Assembly: GCA_003339415.1 (NCBI GenBank)
Contig: PDHQ01000034.1
Span: 63,354 to 127,353, forward strand
Length of the DNA: 64,000 bases
Direction: 5' to 3'
DNA from: Ophiocordyceps camponoti-saundersi (nom. inval.)
Lineage: Eukaryota; Ascomycota; Sordariomycetes; Hypocreales; Ophiocordycipitaceae
The notes under the pieces are model-generated. The model did no database searches, was not told where the DNA came from, and worked only from the letters and a program-made list of their open reading frames with translations. Numbering within the stretch: the stretch's first letter is position 1; each line of letters opens with the position of its first letter. The position numbers and the translations under genes are program-made. Shown piece after piece: positions 13,387 to 25,702 of the stretch.

Positions 13387-14010
13387 CTGATGAAGTCGAT
13401 AATCACCAGAAGCAATCGAGTAAGGAGGCGTGTCGTTGCTGGTTGATTCGAACCCGAGGAGGGAAAAATTGTCGTTGTGGGCGTGGGGTGTCTGGGGATA
13501 CGTACCGGCTTCAGGGCTCGCACGGAGATGGGTTGTTCCCGCCGAGCCCTATCACGTGGCTGGCTCATCTACATACATCATTCGTACGCTGTGAGATGAA
13601 GGCACAGGGATTGTCGATGTTTCGGTCTCTGGACCTCTCGATGTTGGTTGAATGACTCTAATAGGTACAGTATATCAACCACATGCCACTGCTTCCCCTA
13701 TACTCGCACGACGAGGCCGTGACGGTATATATACCTTCCTCTCCCTGGTCTTTGATCCTCGACGCCAGCAAGAAAGAAACGAAAAAGAAACAAGGCAAAG
13801 AGAAAGACGCAAATACACAGAAAACCAACCCTGTTTGATCGCGCAGCTTTCCGGTCAAAGAGCCCTGAGCGATCCGAAATGGTCCTTCAAACCATTTAGC
13901 ATCACATAGCCTCCTCAATCTTCAGTCAAAAGTCGTAGCCATGGTTCGAAGCGTTCCGAGTAAAAGCAAAACAAAGAAGAACAAAAGCAGACGCCTTGGC
14001 TGTGTCGTGC
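13387..14010. promoter_or_regulatory. rps8 upstream region and 3' flank of the PAM2-motif gene
   Basis: About 620 bp between the inferred rps8 transcript start side and the stop codon of the next minus-strand gene. It should contain the rps8 promoter and the 3'UTR of the PAM2-motif gene. AG-rich on the plus strand around 13770-13820. No coding frame is convincing. Confidence 0.5.
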
Positions 14011-16176
14011 TCAGGAGTTGTCGACATCAAAGAACGCTTGTGAAATATCACGCATCGTTTCCTGCAGGTGCCCGGGCACTTCCTCAAGTCTGAGCTCTTG
14101 CTCTGCTGTCGTCGTTGTCGCATGAGGAACAGACCCTCCTCCACTTGTCTGGACACGAGGCATGATGGACGCCGAGCTGAGGTCACGACGGGCGAGGTTT
14201 CCGGCCTCGAGCTCTCGCCGCCCTGCTGCTCCCTGGCCCTCGGTCGTCGAGGCTCTCGGGTTGCGAGGACGGGGAGGGGGCAGACGTCGAGGAATATTCT
14301 CTCCTCGCTTGTCGCTCTCTCCCTTCAGCTCGGTCAGCGAAGGCCAATCACTGCGAGTTTCGGAATGGCCGGCGAGCTCATTGAAGCAGGTATCCGATGC
14401 AAAGACAGGTGACTTCCCGTCGTGGAACTGCTTCCCCCGAAACAGTTTGCCAACTTGCACGTCGCTCCAGGTCGCTGCCTCCCCTTGTTGCAGCACGTGT
14501 TGCCTCCTGAGCTGCAACTCGGCCTGCCGCCGTCCGACGGCATTCTCCAGCTTCTTCCTGTTTGCATCGGCCACCTCCGCCTTGAAGGCGGCCAACTCTG
14601 TCAGGCTTTGTGGAACGAAAGGCGATTTTTCCGCCTTCATGTGCCGCAGGTTGGTCGTCATTTTGATAAAGGCGACCCGTTCCTTCATCTCATTGCTCAT
14701 CCATCTCTTGGACCGTGACCACGATGCGGCTTCGGCCGATAGGCCTACTTCTCGAGAAGCCGCTGAATCGGCAGAGGATACTGTATCAGCCAACTGTGAG
14801 GACCCGTTTTCAGACGAGTTTGGCGAGCCCAGTGGCTTCACTCGAGCCGTGTAATACTGACATGCTGGTGCGTCCGCTGTGCTCTGCCGGTATGCCAGAG
14901 GCGGTTCGACGCCTCGCGGCTGGTCGCCAGTCGTGTCGGGACACTGCCTCGCGGTCGAGACGTTGGCATCCCGGGATCCTCTCCTGCCTCGAGGTCGCGG
15001 ACCAGGTTCCGAAGCCTGACCGAGATTCGCCTCCTGGCCGACCGTGAACTGCGTCTCTGGCCTGACCTGCTGAGTTGACGAAGCACCTCCAAAGGCCGCA
15101 GAAAGGCGATGATCGGATGTCCCAGGTGGATTTCGTAAAGAGATCTGTTGTCGTTGCTGCGGTCGTTGCTGTTGCGGCAACATCGATCCTCGACCTGAGA
15201 TCTCGGGCGCAGTCGGGAACGAGTGCTGTGAGCGTGTTCGAGTGGCAGACGCGTATGATTGTGCATGATCGCGAGGAGGTCGAGATGATGATGACGGGAA
15301 GGCACTGGCTGGAACCGGTTCATGTCGAATGCTGCCATGCTGGACTGCCATGCTTTGCCGAGGCCCTTGTCTTCCACCTTGCCTCCCCCGGGTCAAAACA
15401 GGAGGCGCTGCTTGTCCTACATGTGCTCTCAGCGACTCTTCGCCCGCAGCGGGGGGCCACCAGCTCGGGCCAGGAGGCTCTTGTAGAAATTGGGGAGCAT
15501 ATTGAGGACCGGCAACGGTTTCATAGCCCGGCATAACCCAAGGTTGCATCCACTGACCTCCAGAAGCGAAGGGGCCTTCCCCGTCGACCTGACGAGCGCC
15601 GACTTGATGATCAAAGGCGTGTCGAGTTGCCGAAGCCGTCGTCTGCGACGGACGTCCTGCAGAAGGAAAGAAAGATTGGTCGAGAGGGAGCCTCTGTGGA
15701 ACGGCATCGAATGTGAGTGCGGGATCGTAAAGAGAACATGGGGAACCAAAGTATTCGTCGATGGCCCAAGGCATGGGATGTAACATGAAGCCAGGATGAA
15801 AGGCATCCGCATCATCTATATAACTCACAGGCCCCGTATGCTCATAACCCCCCGAGTCGACATGGGATGGGATCGATGGTGCCTGGCCGATGGCAGCAGA
15901 AGGGTGAAACTGAGAAGGTCGAGGAGCTTGAACATGAGGCTGAAGCTGAGGCAGGGCATGAAGTTGACCATGTTCATCCCGTGACGAGACTAGGCTGCGA
16001 GGCTGTGACGACTCGGGATGAAGCCTTTCACCGACCAGATTTCCCGAACGATGACCGGAAACACGATGATTATCAGCCTGACCTATCTCCCCTGCCGTAT
16101 CTGGGGGGCGGCGCAGCGGCGTTGGCTTGGTCTTGGGACCCATGGAAGGGGTGAATTCTCTGGCGTTTGGATTCAT
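14011..16176 (-). CDS. Low-complexity protein with N-terminal PAM2-like motif, function unknown
   Basis: A single open frame of 721 residues. It starts MNPNAREFTPSM, very close to the PAM2 consensus (L/M-N-P-x-A-x-x-F-x-P) that binds the MLLE domain of poly(A)-binding protein. The central 500 residues are rich in Gln, Pro, Ser and Arg and probably disordered. Near the C-terminus there is a short charged helix-like stretch (about residues 490-570, SKRWMSNEMKERVAFIKM onward) and a motif WPSLTELKGESDKRGE (from about 611) followed by a proline-arginine tail. The latter recalls a motif I associate with uncharacterised fungal proteins, from memory only. It may be an mRNA-bound or PABP-associated factor; that is inference. 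No catalytic domain is visible. The start is chosen because the motif is at the very N-terminus. Confidence 0.75.
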   Translation of the reverse strand: MNPNAREFTPSMGPKTKPTPLRRPPDTAGEIGQADNHRVSGHRSGNLVGERLHPESSQPRSLVSSRDEHGQLHALPQLQPHVQAPRPSQFHPSAAIGQAPSIPSHVDSGGYEHTGPVSYIDDADAFHPGFMLHPMPWAIDEYFGSPCSLYDPALTFDAVPQRLPLDQSFFPSAGRPSQTTASATRHAFDHQVGARQVDGEGPFASGGQWMQPWVMPGYETVAGPQYAPQFLQEPPGPSWWPPAAGEESLRAHVGQAAPPVLTRGRQGGRQGPRQSMAVQHGSIRHEPVPASAFPSSSSRPPRDHAQSYASATRTRSQHSFPTAPEISGRGSMLPQQQRPQQRQQISLRNPPGTSDHRLSAAFGGASSTQQVRPETQFTVGQEANLGQASEPGPRPRGRRGSRDANVSTARQCPDTTGDQPRGVEPPLAYRQSTADAPACQYYTARVKPLGSPNSSENGSSQLADTVSSADSAASREVGLSAEAASWSRSKRWMSNEMKERVAFIKMTTNLRHMKAEKSPFVPQSLTELAAFKAEVADANRKKLENAVGRRQAELQLRRQHVLQQGEAATWSDVQVGKLFRGKQFHDGKSPVFASDTCFNELAGHSETRSDWPSLTELKGESDKRGENIPRRLPPPRPRNPRASTTEGQGAAGRRELEAGNLARRDLSSASIMPRVQTSGGGSVPHATTTTAEQELRLEEVPGHLQETMRDISQAFFDVDNS

Positions 16177-17725
16177 CGTTAGGCTTGAACGAGACTCGGC
16201 GAAGAGAGGGGGAAGGGGAAGAATGGGGGAAAAATTACCCTATGAAGTGAATGATGAGATGGAGAGAAAATGGTGTTGGGGGAAAACGCGTTGCGATGGG
16301 GGTTATAGGTGCAAACAGCGCAGTGAGGGAACGGTATCACGTGTGGCCAGTTTCTCTCTCTCTCCCTCCTCTATATTTCTACGGAGCCGGCGAAGACAGC
16401 AGGCTGCCAGCTGGCAAAGGATAGGGAGCATGTCATTCCCTTTAGGTATTATTATAGTGAATAACCTCCGTAGGGGGCACAACAGAGAGCTTCTTCATCG
16501 GCGAGATAGAGATGCACGTATAAGGGCGAGTCACGGATGAACATAGGGTAGCAGCATTGAGGTCTTTTCTTCTTGGTTCACAGGATGGAGGTGTTTGGCG
16601 AGGACGGTCATGGGAAAGGGTAGAGCTGATTTCTCTGTGTTTCTCTTCTTGTTTCCCGTTAAGATGGGAGATGAAATGGGATGGACTCTTCTCAAGATGA
16701 GGAAGAAGCATCAGCCACTAATAGAGAAGAGCTTTCTTCTCTCGTGGATTAGATTTTGGAGATGGGATTAAAAGAATTTTGAAGCGAGGATGACGATGAC
16801 GAGGAGGTGGTGAGGAGGAGGAGGAGGAGGAGGAGGAGGGAGGTTGAATAGCATCAGGGTTGGATAGACAGGTACTAGGTTTATATATAGGTAATGAGCG
16901 AGCACGTCTCGACACCGAGCAAGAGATGAAGCTCTACTTATCTCTCGCTTCACGTTCCATCATCACAGCATCCTTATAGAAAAGAATCTTGGCTCGCGAG
17001 GCGTGTCTATCCAATCTCTGCCATGTCTCCAGGAGGAAGTAAGTAAATCATGGTTGGCATTCATAACAGGAAGGGCGAAAATGACATCTTGATATGATGA
17101 ATAGCATGATATCTGCGGAACGACATAGAAAACGACAGTCCTTTTTGTTCATCTATCAACTGATGACGACGATGATGGTGTTGATGGACAATCATGTTGA
17201 TGGTTGAAAGAAGCTCTCTCTTCTTCAAAGTCAGTCATCAGCGAGCCTCCTCCCAAGTCGCTGCGATGGTGGATACTCGGATGAAAGCGACGTCGGTGGC
17301 TTAGCGCGGGTAGATTCCTAACTGGGCTACATCATCCCCCCACCATCACTCCCCCTTAGGGCGCCCGCTCAGTGGGTACATAGGTACTGACTAAGCGGGT
17401 AGGTTAGGTACCTAGCCAAAACAGGTTAAACCAACAATCGAGCGACGCAGCCCCTCAAGGAAGAGAAGCAGTTTCGCCTCCCCCCAAGCAGCTCTTCATA
17501 GCCGCTGTATAAGGTTACCCAAAGACCTTCCTTGCTCATGGAAGATCACTGCTTCGCTGGAGCGATCAAGCGCATGCTTCCGACGTGACAAGGCCAGCGT
17601 CAAGAAGAAACAAGGCGAATGGGAGGAAAGGGGAATCTGCGTGGTCAGACACGTCGACGACGTCGTACGCAACTGAGCGGGTGTCGAGAGCTGAGTTGTC
17701 GTGGTTTTGCCGCGGCTGCAAGGTA
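16177..17725. other. Intergenic region upstream of the PAM2-motif gene
   Basis: About 1.5 kb with no supported gene. It should hold the long 5' leader/promoter of the 14011-16176 gene and the 3'UTR of the next minus-strand gene. It contains a GGA microsatellite at about 16810-16840, alternating GA-rich stretches and ACCTAGGT-like motifs near 17380-17415. Confidence 0.55.
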
Positions 17726-18443
17726 TCAAGGACCTCTAAGTTTCCGCAGCGAGCCCCATAGCCCGTGAGAGCGATCACGGAATGCTTTCTCAAACAACTC
17801 TAAGTGGAAAAGGGGGAGGTTGTCGTCAGCATCAAAAGACGACGAATTCTCCAAGAAAGAAAAAAAAGAAAAGCGCCACACATGTACCATCCTCGCCGCC
17901 GTTGAGCGTAATGGCCCACCATTGACCGGTCATCCAGAGCGTGGCTGACGTGACGCCACGATGAGACGCCGCCGTCCTGGGAAGGTCGAATTTGACGTAT
18001 AATCGTGGTAGCGAAAGGGACCCTGCGATTGAGGTCAGCGCATCACCCTTCAAGTCCCGGGCGAAGAGACAAAACCTACTGTGAGCGAAGTAACGAGAGC
18101 CATGGTAAAACTTCAACCCCATCTTTCGCGATCGTACTTGTATCCCATCCTTCAACCCTCGCTGCCGCACAATATCCGCATGCAGGGCCGAGCCGACTTC
18201 GGGCTTTAGGTACACGAAACTCTCATACTTGTCACCGACCCATATCTCCGTCTCGTATTCGCGAGGCGTCTCTTGTACGATGTCTTCCGTCTTCTCGGGT
18301 TCAGGCCATCGAGAGTGGTTGTATCTTAGAGGCGCGCGCTCGAGGGAGACCAAGGCCGTTGCTTGATGAAAAGCCCGGCGTCGCATCGGCGCCTTTGCCG
18401 AGCCGGTCGCGCCTAGAATTCCGGCTGTCCAGCGACATGGCAT
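17726..18443 (-). CDS. Small hypothetical protein, possibly mitochondrial
   Basis: I do not recognise the family. A three-exon model gives a coherent 190-residue product: 18443-18080, 18022-17888 and 17799-17726. Intron 1 is 57 nt (GTAGGT...CGCAG, with CTGAC branch-like site) and intron 2 is 88 nt (GTACAT...TTAG). The N-terminus (MPCRWTAG...MRRRAFHQATALVSLERAP) is rich in Arg/Ala/Ser with no acidic residues, as in a mitochondrial presequence. The mature part is mixed charged and ends with the segment LFEKAFRDRSHGLWGSLRKL. Without splicing, the frame would end in a run of phenylalanines, which argues for the second intron. An internal Met at residue 20 is an alternative start. Its upstream region was interrupted by Copia-1. 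Confidence 0.62.
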
Positions 18444-18612
18444 ATCTTTTTTCAGGGACGCTTCCGGTAAACGTCGGTATTATGTGTACAAGAGCTGGTG
18501 GGATTTTCTACCAGCTGCGCAAAGGGGCGGCGAAAGGAAAAGGGACGGATGCGGTTAGATTCCATCGATTGCTAACTCAGCAGCTTCCATTAGGGGGGAG
18601 ATGCAGGGGTGG
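18444..18612. promoter_or_regulatory. Left half of a divergent promoter interrupted by Copia-1
   Basis: This 169-bp segment lies between the start codon of the small minus-strand gene and the copia insertion. Its last 5 bp (18608-18612, GGTGG) are the left target-site duplication. Joined to 26069-26185 it would form an intergenic region of about 290 bp between two divergent genes. The promoter role is inferred from position. Confidence 0.6.
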
Positions 18613-18973
18613 TGTCAGAAAGGAAGGACCCACTTAGCCCCATACGACTATAAATAATTATAAGCCCTAGAAGGAAAACTCTACTACCCCGATATAATTA
18701 TTCGGATTCCTTAGTAATAATAGAATAATTTTACTTAGTATATTATTAGCTTAGAAACTAGCTTTTTTATTATTAAAAGCTTTCCTTTTAAAATCCGCTA
18801 TTTCTCGTATATATAAGGAAAACCTCCGAACTTAAGGGTTAGAAATTAAGCTTTTTAATTTATATATATATATATTTATTTTCTTATTTTTATATATATA
18901 AATTAATTACTCCGCTTATTTTTTATTTTATATAATTTTCCGATTTTAGTAAAATTTTATTAAGATTTTAATA
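18613..18973 (+). repeat. Copia-1 5' LTR
   Basis: 361 bp, aligning without gaps over the stretches I compared to 25703-26063. Nearly all differences are C/T or G/A transitions. The outer edge (TGTCAGAAAGG...) is little mutated; the inner end is fully AT-rich. A mismatch pattern at the inner end marks the LTR boundary at 18973. Confidence 0.93.
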
Positions 18974-18999
18974 ATTAAAAGCTATATTAATTAGCTTTA

Positions 19000-21900
19000 T
19001 TATATATATTAAAATATAAAATATTAATTTCTAAAAAAAATATTTTAAATAAAATAAATAAAATTAAGATTTTTATAAAATTAATTAAAAATAATAATTA
19101 AAAATACTAAAATTATATTTTTAAAATTTAAGCTAAATTTAAAAAATTATAAAAATATATTTTTATTAATAAAAATTTTTAAGATATTAAATTAATTTAC
19201 TTAAAATTAAATATAAAAATATATAAATAAATTAATATTTTAAAAATAGCTTAAGAAATATTTATTTAAAATTATAATTTCCTAAAAGCTAAATATTAGG
19301 AAAAATATAAGAAATAAGAAAAAGTAAGAAAATATAATAAAAACTTTTAAGCTTAAATTTAAAAAATTATAAATTATTAATAATTCTTTTTATATTATAA
19401 AAAAAGTTAAATAATAAAAATATAATATAAAACTTTATAAATAAAAATTAAAATTTTAAATAAAAAATATTATTATAATTTTTTTATAAAATATAAATTA
19501 GCTATAAATATTAAAAATTACTAAATTTTATTTAAAAATTAATATATATAATTTTATAATTAAAAAAAAAATATTAATATTATAAAATTTAAAAAATTAT
19601 TTTAAGTAAATAATAATTTTATATAGATAATTTAATTTTATAATATTATTTACTTATACTTATATATATAAACTTAAATAATTTATTTTAAATAAGTAAG
19701 TAAATATAAAAAAAAAGTTTTTATATTATAAATTTTACTAATAATTTTATTTATTATTTAAATATAATATTAATTATTATAATAAAATATTTAAATAATA
19801 AGGTATTTTTAAAATTTAAAAATAAAAAAGAAAAAACTAATTTTAAAAAAAAAATAAAAAAAAAATAAAATTAATAATTATAAGCTAAAATATAAAGGAA
19901 ATAACTAATAGAAAAATTATAAATAAAATAAAAAAAAAGATAATTATTATAATAATAACTATTATAAGGAAAAATATAGTAATAAATATAATAATAATAA
20001 AAATTAAAAATAATATAAAAAAAAAAAGCGGAATTTTAAAAAATATTATAAGCGAGCTTTAAATAATTATTATAATTTATATAAAAAGTTCGAATATAAA
20101 AAAAATTATTACTATTTATTATAAAATAATACCTTATTATAATAATAAGGCTTATATATTTTAAGAATCGCTAAGGAAAATACTTAAAAATAAAGCTTAA
20201 ATTTAAAAAAGATTAAAAATAGTAAAATTAAGTTTAACTTTTTTTACTTCTTTTTATATCTATCTTATAAAAAAAATTATATTATAATAATTTTCTTTTT
20301 TAAAACCTTCTTTTATATAATATTCTTTATTATAAAATACTTATTATTTTATTTAATAATTCTTAACTTAAATATAATAATTTATATTTTTAATAACTAT
20401 AAATAATTTATATAATTTTATAGCTTAAATTTTAAAAACTTTATCTAAGTAAAGGATAATAAAGTTCTTATTAAAAGATATAGTAAAGTAAATATTAAAA
20501 TACTAATTAGAATAAAAATAGCGCTATTAAAGCTATAAAATATTATATATTATTAAGATTTTATATATAATTTAATATTTTATTAGCTATTAAAATTTAA
20601 AAAAATATAATAAGATAATAACTTTAGTTAAGAAAATTTAATATTAAAAATAGCGGAAAATAAAATTATTATAATTATAAAACTTATCTATAACTAATTT
20701 ATCTTAGAATATATTTTAAAATAAATAAATTATATATTATTTATAATAAGGCGAAGAAAATATATATTTTATACCCCTTAGAAAGTAAGAAAATTAGTAA
20801 TAAATATATAATATTTAAAACTTAAATACCTAAATTTATAAGTTTTTAATTATATTAATAATAACTATAATAAAATATAAATATAACTAATTAGAAAAAA
20901 TAGCGTATTAATTAACGAATATAAAAGCTATATTATAATAAAAATAAAATAATAAATTAATAAAATTCCTAAGGAAAAGCTAAAAATATTAGGTAAAATA
21001 CTTATAATTAACTTTTATAATTTTAAGAAAAACTCTATAAGCTATTTTTCGGTAATATTAATTATTAATAAAAATATAAAGTTTATATAAAATTTTTACC
21101 TAGTTAACTAAATATAATATATAATTTTTAAAATACTAAAAATAATATTTAGATATTTTATATATTAATATAAGCTTTATATCTAAGTAATAAAGATAAA
21201 TAATAAGATTAAAAACCGATTAGATATTTTAGAATTTTTAAAAAGTAAGAATATTCGTATAAATTTCTCCGTACCTTATATATAAAAGTAAAATAATAAA
21301 GTAGAACGCGTTAGGGGTATCTTAAAAATAAAAATAAGGGCGATAAGAGGATAATTACTAATAGCTTTTTAGCGGGAAATCTTTAAGTTTATTATTTACT
21401 TATATAATAAAACTCTAAGGATTTTAAATAAATAAAAAACCTTATATAAGAGTATTTTCTAAAAAAAGCCTTATCTAACTTACCTTTATATATATAATTA
21501 TAAAATATATATAATAACTATAAATATAAAGCTTAAATAAAATTATTTAAGAAAACTTAATTTAAAAGCTTAGATTAGATTTTTAATTAGTTATAAGTTA
21601 AGTTATATTTATTAAATATAGCTACTTAGCGAAAATAAGATTATATTTACCTAAGATATTTTATTTAATAAATATAAAATATTTTATAGAATTTTCGACT
21701 TTTTTAAAAATAATTTAAAGGAGATAAACTTACGATATATTACCGAAATATTATAATAAAATACTAATAATTAAAAAATAGTAAATATTATTCTAATCGA
21801 AAAACCGTTTAATAAAAATATTTAAAAGAAATAAATAATTAATTTTAATTAAATTATATATCCTAAACTTACCTATAAACTAATAAAAATTTAATAAAAT

Positions 21901-23930
21901 ATATTTATTAAAAATATATTAGTAAATAATATATTTATCGAAAGTAGCGTAGAAAATTTTATTAAAAGATAAAAATCTTAGGAAATTAGCGTAATATATT
22001 TAATATTACCGGGGATATTACTTATTAGCTTATTTACTATAATAATAGTAAAATATAAAAAACTTAAATATATTCTAATAAGAATATTTAAAAAAAATAG
22101 CTTAAAAAAAGTTAGATTTATTTTACTTTTAAAATAAAAAAATAAATTTATAAGAAAAATAAATAAGATTACTATTACCGAAGCGAATTCCGAAAAGAAA
22201 GAAAATAAGAAAATATTCTATATAGCTTTCTATATAGGACTCCTCGGAGGACCGATTAGTAAAAACTTAATATATAGAAAAATACTTAATAAAGTAAATT
22301 TACTCTAACTAATTAACTTATAAAGTTTTTCTTAGGGAATTTTACTTAATATTTTAGATAATTATATATAAATATTTCGGTACTTATTAAAAAAGCTATT
22401 TAAAAATATAAAACTTAATTATTTCCGAAATTATAATACGGAATATATAAACTTATAATTAGAAATTCTATTTAAAAATATAATAGCGAAGATTATCGGT
22501 TATTAATAAGTATATATATATAAATTTAATTAAGATAATAAGCTAATAATATATAAAGCTAAAATAATTATATATAGAGACTAATAATTTATAATAAAAG
22601 TAAAAATATATATTATAATATTAATAGTAAAAAGCTTCTAGATATTTATAGCTATTATAGCTAAGTTTAACTTAAAACTTATATAATATAATACGGTTAA
22701 TATATTTATTAATATATTATTAAATAAGGATATTTTTATATAAATATTATAAAAGTATATAAAGTAAAGAATTATCTTTAAGTTAAAACGCGTATTATAT
22801 AGCTTATAAAAGTCTCCGCTTTTTTAGTAGCGGTATTTTATAGCGATATTAAAGAAAATAAAGTTTAAGATATTTTTAAGTAAATTTTATTATATAATAA
22901 AAGGAGGCGTTATTATATTCTTTTATATTAATAATATAATTTTTAAGAATTTTAAGAATTATATAAATAAATTATAATAATTATAAGTAAAACTTTAATA
23001 ATATTATATCCTAATTAATAAATATCTAATTTAATAATTTATTAGATTTTAAGTTATTTATAATAAAATTTAGCGGAAGATTTAGCTATCTTAAAAAGCT
23101 TATATTAAGAAAATTTCGGAGCTTACTAATATTAAGAGATTTTATTAAATACTAATAAGTTCTATACTCTTTAAGCTAAATTTTAGGAAAATAACGCTCT
23201 AAGAAATAAATAAATATTAGAAAAAGGTAAGCTTTATTATATTTATTACGATAATAATAAAACTAAATATTATATTTATAATAATACGCTTTACTAAGTA
23301 TAATTATAACTTAAGCGTAGATTACTATTAAGTAATTAATAAAGTATTATATTACCTTAAGGTAATAAAAAATTTAAGCCTTTTTTTTAAAAATACCGAT
23401 ACTTTTAAAATAGCTAGTAACGCTTTTTTCGTAGATAATAAAAATTATAAGAATTCTTAAGTATATATAATTAAACTATTTAGTAGTATAATTGCTTAGA
23501 ATACTAATAAGTAAAAAATTATTATAATTTTTATAATAAAAGCTAAATTATTAGCTTTTTTATAAATAGCGAAAAAATCTCTTTTTATAAATAAGTTACT
23601 TAAAGAATTAACTATTAAATTAGATAATTTATTTATAATAATTTAATATAATAATATATAAATAGTTAAAATAGTTACGAAGAAGCTATTTAAACTTTAT
23701 ATTAAACTAAAATATATAAATATTTATAATTACTAGCTCTAATAAGAAATCTTAGTAAGGATAATTAAGGTTAAATATATTTTAATAAATACGATAATTA
23801 TAAATAAGTTAATTAAACTTTTTTAAAATATATTATTTAAATTCTTAGTTATAAGGTTAAGACTTAAAAATATATATAAGCACTTTAATAAGTAAAATAA
23901 GGACTTTTTATAAATAACTAAGCGGGATTT
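19000..23930 (+). pseudogene. RIP-destroyed copia gag-pol remnant of Copia-1
   Basis: The frame is broken throughout by TAA/TAG codons where CAA, CAG or TGG would be expected. A possible degenerate zinc knuckle (Cys-to-Tyr) lies near 20045-20120. Integrase end motif, read as VPY..(stop)E(stop)NNKVERVRG, lies at about 21265-21325 and corresponds to the copia PYTPEQNG-x-ER motif. The RT motif ALYSL-KSP at about 22788-22840 matches ALYGLKQSP, and YINNIIF at about 22918-22945 matches YVDD with Asp-to-Asn changes. An RNase H start (KIASNAFFVDN) lies near 23405-23440. Start and end of the remnant are approximate. Confidence 0.85.
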
Positions 23931-24119
23931 ATAATAATAAATATAAAACTTATTTATTTTATTAGAATAATTTTTTCGAATATAAATAATATAAAAACTT
24001 AAAAATAATAAAAACTAATTAAATAATATATTTAAAATTAGATATAAAAAAACTTAAAAATATTACTAATTAAAATATAAATAAGCGATTTATAAAAATA
24101 TTTATAAGGAAAATATATA

Positions 24120-25285
24120 AAGAAAAAATAAATATAATATTAATTCTTTTTTAATTTTTTTAAAGCTAAACTCGCCCTTATAGAAAGAAGATACTTTTAC
24201 TTAATTTTCGATAAAGTTAAAAGCTATATTATTACTAAAGCGGGATTTTTCTTTAGCGTAAATACTAATTTTTTTGCTAACTTATTTACTATTTCTTTAG
24301 CCTTAATAGCGGCTATTACGGTAAACTCCGCCTTAATAATAATAAACTTTATATTTATATAAGCTTTAAAAGCTAAAAAACGCTTACTAAAATAAACGAA
24401 ATATTTAATTATAGCTTATAAGCTTTTATTAGAAATTATATTAAAATTAGTATTATTATTATTATTATTAGCGCTAAGCTTTATAATTTTATCTTTAAAC
24501 TTATTTTTTATTATTATTATATTACCGCTATTACTTTTTATATTTTTATTACTTAAGGCGCGGCCTTTTTTTAAAATATTACTAAAAAAAATAATATTAA
24601 TAGCGTTATTATAAAAAGATTAATATAGCTTAATAAAAAATATATAGAGAATATAATTTATACTTATAAGAATTTAATATTAACTAAATAATATAAGTAT
24701 TTTATATTAATTATTATAAACTTAAAAAAGCTTTAAAATTTATTTATATTTTCTTTATTTTTATTTTATTATACCTTATCTTATTAAGTTATAATATTAA
24801 TTAAAATAAGTAAAGCTAGTTTATATTTATATAACTTATTTATATAAATAGCGTATAAAATTACGCGCGTTAAATTAGCTTAAAAATAATAAGTAATATA
24901 TTTTTTAAAATATAAAATATATAGCTAATTATATATAATACCTAAAGCTATAATAAGCCGCTAAGATTTTTATTATAAAATTATTAATATTAAATATAAA
25001 AGCGTAAATTATAAAATAAAATATATTAGCGTAATATTATAATTATATATAAGCGTAAGAAAAGTATTAAAAATTTTAAAAAAAAAAGTTAAATTAAGCG
25101 GCGTAGGCGTAGAAATATTAATATCGCCTATTAGCCTTTTTTTACTTTTTACCTCTTACTTAGCTATAGCCCCCTTCGGGGTATATAAGCTAATAGTATT
25201 TTTAGCGGGTATATTTATCGGTAAGATAAGATTAAGGCGGTTATTAGTATTAGCAGTAGCGTTTATTTCTTTTATTATTATAAAA
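24120..25285 (-). pseudogene. Antisense accessory reading frame between pol and 3' LTR of Copia-1
   Basis: On the strand opposite to pol there is a coding-like frame of roughly 385 codons. Its beginning, near 25280, reads NATANTNNRLNLILPINIP and then SLYTPKGAIAK. A later part reads KAEFTVIAAIKAKEIVNKLAKK, close to 24290-24340. Stops are sparse for such AT-rich DNA: only three in about 135 codons between 24125 and 24560, all TAA/TAG that C-to-T change could have made from CAA/CAG. One frameshift is needed near an A-run at about 24560. I do not recognise the protein. The plus strand of the same stretch has frequent stops and no pol motif. It is arranged tail to tail with pol. Confidence 0.5.
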
Positions 25286-25702
25286 ACTTATTTAGTAAAT
25301 ATATTAATATTAAAAATAATAAAATTTATAAAAATTAAATAAATAATATAAATTAGTAAAAATATAATAAATAAAAATATTTTTTTTAAAAGTTAGGATT
25401 TATAATTAAAAAAGTTAATAAGCTAAAAAAAAAAAAAAAAAAAAAAAAGAAAAGCTTTAAGAAAAAAGGAAAAATTAAATTTATATTTAAAAAATACTTA
25501 AAATATCTAAGCTTTAAAAGCTTAAAAAAATATATATATCTTTTCTATTTAATTTTACTAATAAAAATAATAATAAAGTTAATAATAATAATAATAATAA
25601 TTAACTTTATATTAAAAAACTTATAATAGCTTTATTTATAAAATTTTTCTTTTTTTTTCTTATAAATTCCTTAATATTAATATTAAAAAACTTATAAAAA
25701 TA

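Noticed and set aside
13440..13470. A GGGTTCGAATCA-like B box on the minus strand, suggestive of a tRNA
   Set aside because: The bases after the loop do not pair with those before it to form a T stem, and no acceptor stem or A box fits.
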